Source: Flavobacteriales bacterium (GTDB lineage Bacteria > Bacteroidota > Bacteroidia > Flavobacteriales_D > Sanyastnellaceae). From it: a stretch of DNA of 10,676 nt. The notes under the pieces are model-generated. The model was not told the DNA's origin, ran no database searches, and saw only the letters and a program-made list of their open reading frames with translations. The stretch lies in contig JAPKBK010000044.1 in NCBI GenBank assembly GCA_028823435.1, positions 1 through 10,676 on the forward strand. The letters are read 5' to 3'. Below are positions 6,249 through 10,676 of the stretch, in pieces. Numbering within the stretch: position 1 is the stretch's first letter; each line of letters begins with the position of its first letter. Both the position numbers and the translations under genes were made by a program.

Positions 6249-9200
6249 TTCTCAATAAAATCAAGAGGTGTTGAACTTTCAGATTCCAATTCTGCATTGA
6301 GATGCTGTTCTCGAATTGCGGGTTCAGCATCGAGAGATTTCAGCCATCTGCCATCACTAATCCAAATCCAGGTTCTATGTAACGGGTTAATCCATTGTAA
6401 GTAGATGGGCAGCAATATCAAAATAATGACCGTCACAAACAGCAAGCCGAATGCCACTGAAATGGCCATCGGAATAAGAAATTGAGCCTGGAAACTCTTA
6501 TTGAGCATAAGTGGCGCAAGTCCAGCAACAGTGGTCACTGAAGTGAGGATAATCGGACGAAACCTATTCATTCCCGATTCCCATATCGCTTCTCTTACGG
6601 TCAAACCATCTTTCAAGTAACTGTTATATGCTGCAACAAATACCAATGCATCATTCACAAGTATTCCTATTAAAGCGAGCATGCCAAGCACAGAGAATAA
6701 ACTAATTTGGGCATCAAGGAGCCAATGTCCAATACTGATACCGACCAAACCAAAAGGAATCAGACCAAATACAGCCATTCCTTGGAGTGGGGATCTAAAA
6801 GTTAATACGATCACAAAAAACATCAGGGCAAAAATGAGCGGCATCACTTTTTTAATGGAATTTTGAGATTTCATCACCTCTCGGTTTTGACCCTCATAAC
6901 TCGCAGTTACCGAAGGGTAGCGTGCCAGAATTTGTGGGATAATCACTCCCTTGAGCTCGTCGTTAACATCTGTCGCACTTGCTTTGGGCCCAGACAGGTC
7001 CGCACTCACTTTTACCTCACGTTGACCGTAAATCCGATTGATCGCTGTTACGCCACGTTCGACGTTTATTTTACACACTTCTGTAAATGGAATTTCATCT
7101 CCATTTACTGTCCTAAGTTTGAAATTCTCCAAAGACCCAATGGACGCTCTGTCACGTTCATCAAGTCTTACCCACACCCTCACTTCGTCTCGTCCACGTT
7201 GTAATCTTTGGACCTCTTGTCCAAAAAATGCTTGACGAATTTGGGCCAAAAGCTCTTGTTCATTGAACCCCAACTGATAGGCACGAGGCAGCAAGGTTAC
7301 ACTAATTTCCTGAAGGCCCGCCTGATTGCTGTCAGTCACATCTTTAATGTCATCGCGCTTATTCATCTCTACTTTCAGCTCGCGTGTGGCCAATTCTAAT
7401 GTTTCAAGATCATTGCCTAAAAGAGAAACCGACACCGCTCTTCCAAATGGTGAAAACGCTGTGAAATTTAAATTCTCAGCCCCATAAACAACACCCACTT
7501 TCTCACGTATCCTCGCACTGACATCTGTACTCATAACGCCTCTGTTTTCTCCGTCCAAAAGCTGAACATATAAGGAGCCTGTATGAGAAGCAGGGCCTAT
7601 TTTTTTATCTATGGCAAGCACAATTTCTAGACTGTCTGTTCTGTCAGCATTGTACGCCTCATTTACCTCCCAAACAGCCGCTTCAATTCTGTTCAATTGC
7701 TCAAGCGTAATATCCTCCCGTGTACCTGACTGCATATTTAGGTTAATCGTCAGAAAGTCACCTTCAATGAATGGAAAGAACGTTGTCCTTACAAATCCAC
7801 CACCAATAAGTCCTGGCACAGAAATAAGAAAAATAGAGGCGATCACTGAAAATGAAATCCAAGGCTTATCTAGTGTGAACTTAAGAACAGGCGCATAAAG
7901 TTTATCTCTAAATCCATTGAGAAATGTGCGCATTCCGCGTTCAAGTTTGTTGGGCTTGAACTCTCGCCTTAGGGCCTTAGAGTTTCCAACATGCGCAGGG
8001 AGAATAAATGCGCCCTCGATGAGAGAGAATATTAATGTCAAGATTATGACGGTGGCCATATCCTGGAAAATGTCTCCCAGCTTTCCCTCGATATAAAAGA
8101 ACGCAGAAAAGGCAATCACTGTCGTCACAATGGCTGAAAAAACAGCGGGCAATACTTCCATGGTACCCTCCACAGTTGCATCCATTCTTGAATATCCGCG
8201 CTCGAATTTTCTATAAATATTTTCGGCAATGACGATGCCGTCATCGACCAGTATTCCTATCACGAGAATCATCCCAAATAAGCTCACGACGTTAATGGTA
8301 ATACCGGCCATGTTTGCAAACATGAACATTCCGGCAAAAGAAACTGGAATTGCCAGAGCCACCCAAAACGCAAGACGCAGATTGAGAAACAATGCCAAAA
8401 ATAACAACACAAGAAGAAACCCTATTATGCCATTATTTACAAGCAGATCAATCCGTTGATTGAGCACGACAGATTGGTCTCTCACGACATTTATTTCAAG
8501 AATATCTTCCCGTTCATTAAACGCTTCAGTATATGCACGTACATACTCGGTGACGTCCAAAATGGACTCAGAGTTCAAGCTATTTACAGTAATACTCACT
8601 GAGGGGTTGCCGTTGTACCAATTCCTTGAGGGGTCGTTGTCTGCCCAACGATTTCTAACTTCTGCGACATCTGAAAGACGAATTATCCTGCCATCTCTGT
8701 CCGCTCTGACAACAATGTCATTTAAGTCTTCAGCCGAGTAATCCTTAAACCTGCCCCTCACAATTAACTCCTCCTTGTCGGTCTTAATTCTACCACCCGT
8801 TGTTTCAATATTTGTATTCCGAACAGCTTGAGCAACTTGAGCGACAGTAATCCCCAACTCACTTAATCTGTCATCCCTGACTGAAATTTCAATTTCTTCT
8901 TCCGGAAATCCAGAAAGAAGGATCTGAGAGATGCCATCTGAAGACCTTAAATCCTCTTCAATTTTTCGCGCTGTTTTTTTAAGTAAATACAAATCATCAA
9001 CACCAGAAACAGCTAAAATAATGGCGACATTTTCTGGGTCCTGTTTAAAGATAATAGGCGGCTCCATACCTACAGGAAATGAAGCAATCCGATCTACTGC
9101 GTTTTTAACATCTTGAAGCGCTTGGTCGGTTTTATTTGCTTGTTTGACCTCGACAACAATACTCCCTGCATTTTCTATGCATGTTGAAGTGACAAGATCA

Positions 9201-9433
9201 ATATTTGCGACACCTTGGAGATTTTCCTCGATTTTCGCAACGATTCCCTTCTCTATTTCTTCAGGAGAAGAACCAGGGTATACAACTTGAATAACAACTA
9301 TTTTCGAATCAACTTCTGGAAAGAAATTAGATCTTAAACTCGACATGCCAACGAATCCAGAAACCAAGATTGCAAACATCAATAAGTCCCCAACGATATG
9401 GTGTTGGACGAAAAATTTAATGACGTGTCTCAT
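6245..9433 (-). CDS. RND efflux pump permease (AcrB/HAE-1-like)
   Basis: A 1062-residue inner-membrane pump that uses the proton gradient to drive substrates from the periplasm or membrane into the TolC-type channel. The layout is classical: TM1 (about 12-31), a large periplasmic domain (32-330), TM2-6 (about 334-483), TM7 (about 525-545), a second periplasmic domain (546-855), TM8-12 (about 862-1012) and a short charged cytosolic tail. Family marks are FFPEVD near the start, VYPGSSPEEIE (51-61), and the TM4 aspartate pair D397-D398 in GILVDDGIVIAENI. In TM10 the position of AcrB's essential lysine is asparagine followed by aspartate (N927-D928 in LIGILVNDALVF); TM11 keeps the RFRPIILTS block. 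This excludes the CusA-type heavy-metal group and fits an HAE-1-like drug or lipid pump, but not a close AcrB ortholog. Its ATG shares one base with the adaptor stop (TAATG). Confidence 0.95.
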   Translation of the reverse strand: MRHVIKFFVQHHIVGDLLMFAILVSGFVGMSSLRSNFFPEVDSKIVVIQVVYPGSSPEEIEKGIVAKIEENLQGVANIDLVTSTCIENAGSIVVEVKQANKTDQALQDVKNAVDRIASFPVGMEPPIIFKQDPENVAIILAVSGVDDLYLLKKTARKIEEDLRSSDGISQILLSGFPEEEIEISVRDDRLSELGITVAQVAQAVRNTNIETTGGRIKTDKEELIVRGRFKDYSAEDLNDIVVRADRDGRIIRLSDVAEVRNRWADNDPSRNWYNGNPSVSITVNSLNSESILDVTEYVRAYTEAFNEREDILEINVVRDQSVVLNQRIDLLVNNGIIGFLLVLLFLALFLNLRLAFWVALAIPVSFAGMFMFANMAGITINVVSLFGMILVIGILVDDGIVIAENIYRKFERGYSRMDATVEGTMEVLPAVFSAIVTTVIAFSAFFYIEGKLGDIFQDMATVIILTLIFSLIEGAFILPAHVGNSKALRREFKPNKLERGMRTFLNGFRDKLYAPVLKFTLDKPWISFSVIASIFLISVPGLIGGGFVRTTFFPFIEGDFLTINLNMQSGTREDITLEQLNRIEAAVWEVNEAYNADRTDSLEIVLAIDKKIGPASHTGSLYVQLLDGENRGVMSTDVSARIREKVGVVYGAENLNFTAFSPFGRAVSVSLLGNDLETLELATRELKVEMNKRDDIKDVTDSNQAGLQEISVTLLPRAYQLGFNEQELLAQIRQAFFGQEVQRLQRGRDEVRVWVRLDERDRASIGSLENFKLRTVNGDEIPFTEVCKINVERGVTAINRIYGQREVKVSADLSGPKASATDVNDELKGVIIPQILARYPSVTASYEGQNREVMKSQNSIKKVMPLIFALMFFVIVLTFRSPLQGMAVFGLIPFGLVGISIGHWLLDAQISLFSVLGMLALIGILVNDALVFVAAYNSYLKDGLTVREAIWESGMNRFRPIILTSVTTVAGLAPLMLNKSFQAQFLIPMAISVAFGLLFVTVIILILLPIYLQWINPLHRTWIWISDGRWLKSLDAEPAIREQHLNAELESESSTPLDFIEK

Positions 9434-10581
9434 TACTCGGCGATGCTTTCGGCAACAGAAACTGGCATACCAAGATAAGCGCCTGAAATAGGGTCTGACA
9501 GAATCAGCGTTCCGTTTGGCATGCCACTTACGATCGCTGTTTCAATGGATCGAAATTCCTGCACGACAGACATTTTATCGAGTTTGTTTGAGTTGATTAC
9601 AAACACTTTTTCTTCACCATCGATCAGGTTCATCTGAATTTCAAACGCATTTTGAATCTCTGAGGACTCAATAAAACCTGAAAGATATCTGCCATCACGC
9701 ATTTGGTCTTGACCATTTGAAGAGGCTCGAACTTTACAAAAAACGGTTGCTGACTGAGTGGAGGCATTCACATTGCCTGCGATACGATCAACCTTCCCTT
9801 CCGCAACTACAATGTCATTCTCGTCATTAAAGCGCACCTTATCTCCCACTTTTACCGTTGCTAAATACCTTGAGTGGACCGCTGTTTGAATTTCATACAT
9901 ATCCGTTCCTACAAAAAGTCCCAAGGGCTGGCCCGCCCTTACTAGGGAGCCTGGTTTGACCAAAGCTTGCGCTACAAAACCATCAAAAGGTGCTCTAACA
10001 GTGAATTTAGACACCCGCTCCTCCGAGGCTTTTATACTGTAAAAGCTGGCTTGTACGCCTCGATTTACAATGAAATATTCTTCTCTCTTACTTTCTGGAG
10101 CGGGGAGTGATGGCAACGATTTTGTGACATCGATGCTTTCTACATACTGTTCCCAATCCTCAATTCTTTCCGGAAAATCTACTTGAATGCTGGCAAGCAT
10201 ACCCGTTACCAGTTGTAAGTAGATAGATCGTGCACTTTTAAGGTTTGATCTTGATTCGGAATCATCCAGATTTAAAATGATTTCTCCATCCTTAAAGGAT
10301 TTACCCTCACGAAAATCCTCGCCCGTCAGACTCAAGACGCCGTTTACTTCTGCAAACAGATCGATTCTATTCCAAGCCTGAACACGACCTTCCACAGGCA
10401 CTTTCGGTGTGACTTCCGAATTTAACACGACAGTCGTCCGAACTGGTCTCGCCATTGTCTCCGGAAGCGTAACACTTGGGGACTGCTTCATCCCAATTAA
10501 ACCCTGCATTACAAAGAATCCCACACTTAGGATTAGGATACCTGCAAGTAACCTCAGGGCTTTTTCTAACAATGGAGACAT
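9433..10581 (-). CDS. RND efflux periplasmic adaptor (HlyD/MFP family)
   Basis: A 382-residue membrane-fusion protein linking the RND permease to the TolC-like channel. An N-terminal hydrophobic anchor (about 10-31) with no lipobox cysteine indicates a single-pass inner-membrane protein. The lipoyl (barrel-sandwich) halves are seen at GRVQAWNRIDLFAEVNGVL (about 65-83, continuing through LNLDD near 107) and FTVRAPFDGFVAQALVKPGSLVRAGQPLGLFV (193-224). The helical hairpin between them (108-190) is interrupted by a non-helical-looking segment (about 133-170: DFPERIEDW, LPSLPAPESK). A beta-barrel (about 228-308) and a membrane-proximal domain follow (about 310-380). First gene of the efflux operon, fused in frame of expression to the permease by a 1-nt TAATG overlap. 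A TACTTTTG promoter box lies 19 nt upstream of the ATG. No regulator gene is visible, though one could lie beyond the window edge. Confidence 0.92.
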   Translation of the reverse strand: MSPLLEKALRLLAGILILSVGFFVMQGLIGMKQSPSVTLPETMARPVRTTVVLNSEVTPKVPVEGRVQAWNRIDLFAEVNGVLSLTGEDFREGKSFKDGEIILNLDDSESRSNLKSARSIYLQLVTGMLASIQVDFPERIEDWEQYVESIDVTKSLPSLPAPESKREEYFIVNRGVQASFYSIKASEERVSKFTVRAPFDGFVAQALVKPGSLVRAGQPLGLFVGTDMYEIQTAVHSRYLATVKVGDKVRFNDENDIVVAEGKVDRIAGNVNASTQSATVFCKVRASSNGQDQMRDGRYLSGFIESSEIQNAFEIQMNLIDGEEKVFVINSNKLDKMSVVQEFRSIETAIVSGMPNGTLILSDPISGAYLGMPVSVAESIAE

Positions 10582-10599
10582 GAATTATTCTTTTGGGTG

Positions 10600-10607
10600 C
10601 AAAAGTA
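10600..10607 (-). promoter_or_regulatory. -7 box of the RND efflux operon
   Basis: TACTTTTG on the minus strand matches TAnnTTTG perfectly. It ends 18 nt before the adaptor ATG, giving a predicted leader of about 12-15 nt that is A-rich (CCCAAAAGAATAATTC) without a Shine-Dalgarno motif. No TTG is found at 19-21 nt upstream, so the promoter may need an activator, or the operon may be transcribed mainly from an upstream gene. Confidence 0.5.
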
Positions 10608-10613
10608 CCTCAT

Positions 10614-10676
10614 TTAATAGGTATCTAGGTCTATTGGACGCATGACACCAAACCATTTTAAGACTTTTTGGCCGAT
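10614..10676 (-). CDS. Possible 3' end of an upstream gene (partial)
   Basis: On the minus strand the window edge opens onto 20 sense codons followed by TAA at 10616-10614, in the frame whose first complete codon is at 10676. The peptide ends KVLKWFGVMRPIDLDTY, which has the composition of a real protein end, but I do not recognise a family. The stop lies 32 nt before the adaptor ATG, so it could belong to an upstream operon gene such as a regulator. Twenty codons are too few to prove coding, and chance is a fair alternative. Confidence 0.3.
   Translation of the reverse strand: MGQKVLKWFGVMRPIDLDTY

Noticed and set aside
6863..7204. 113-codon plus-strand open frame
   Set aside because: Shadow within the RND permease gene, which carries clear family motifs on both sides of it.
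6245..9433. CusA-type heavy-metal RND pump
   Set aside because: The TM4 DD pair and VYPGSSPEEIE block fit HAE-1-like pumps, and CusA-type motifs are absent; no metal-binding partner proteins are encoded nearby.

Overview
The window looks like an ordinary chromosomal segment of a member of the Bacteroidota, probably a Flavobacteriales-like marine or freshwater lineage; genus cannot be read from it. The evidence is (i) promoter elements of the Bacteroidota type (TTG, about 20 nt, TAnnTTTG) upstream of ahcY and rpmH and a perfect TAnnTTTG box upstream of the efflux operon, (ii) absence of Shine-Dalgarno sequences before the start codons, and (iii) the protein families: a Bacteroidota-like ABC half-exporter, L34, AhcY, and a divergent phosphopantetheinyl transferase beside ahcY. 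No insertion sequence, CRISPR array, tRNA, phage gene or compositional island was seen.

Layout. Positions 1-886 (minus) hold the N-terminal two thirds of S-adenosylhomocysteinase (ahcY), cut by the window edge. It is divergent from a Sfp/AcpS-superfamily phosphopantetheinyl transferase (plus, about 933-1544). Two strong hairpins (1576-1638) separate that gene from the convergent rpmH gene (L34, minus, 1648-1818). A short divergent promoter region (1819-1907) leads into a type-I ABC exporter half-transporter (plus, 1908-3755), followed 52 nt later by GDP-mannose 4,6-dehydratase (gmd, plus, 3808-4875). The rest of the window is a minus-strand, overlapping three-gene operon for a tripartite RND efflux pump, transcribed adaptor (9433-10581), RND permease (6245-9433), TolC-like outer-membrane channel (4905-6248). 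A short open reading end (10614-10676, minus) may be the 3' tail of an upstream gene.

How the genes work together. Only the efflux operon is a clear functional unit: an inner-membrane-anchored adaptor, an inner-membrane pump and an outer-membrane channel with start/stop overlaps of 1 and 4 nt. AhcY clears S-adenosylhomocysteine from the methyl cycle; the PPTase next door presumably arms a carrier protein; gmd makes GDP-4-keto-6-deoxymannose for deoxyhexose sugars of surface glycans, but no fcl or other second-step enzyme is in the window. The ABC exporter's cargo is unknown.

I found no convincing undescribed system. The points most worth checking are the very close spacing of the promoter box to the ahcY start codon (predicting a leaderless transcript), the altered metal-binding motif in the PPTase, the altered TM10 proton-relay position in the RND permease, and the interrupted hairpin of its adaptor.
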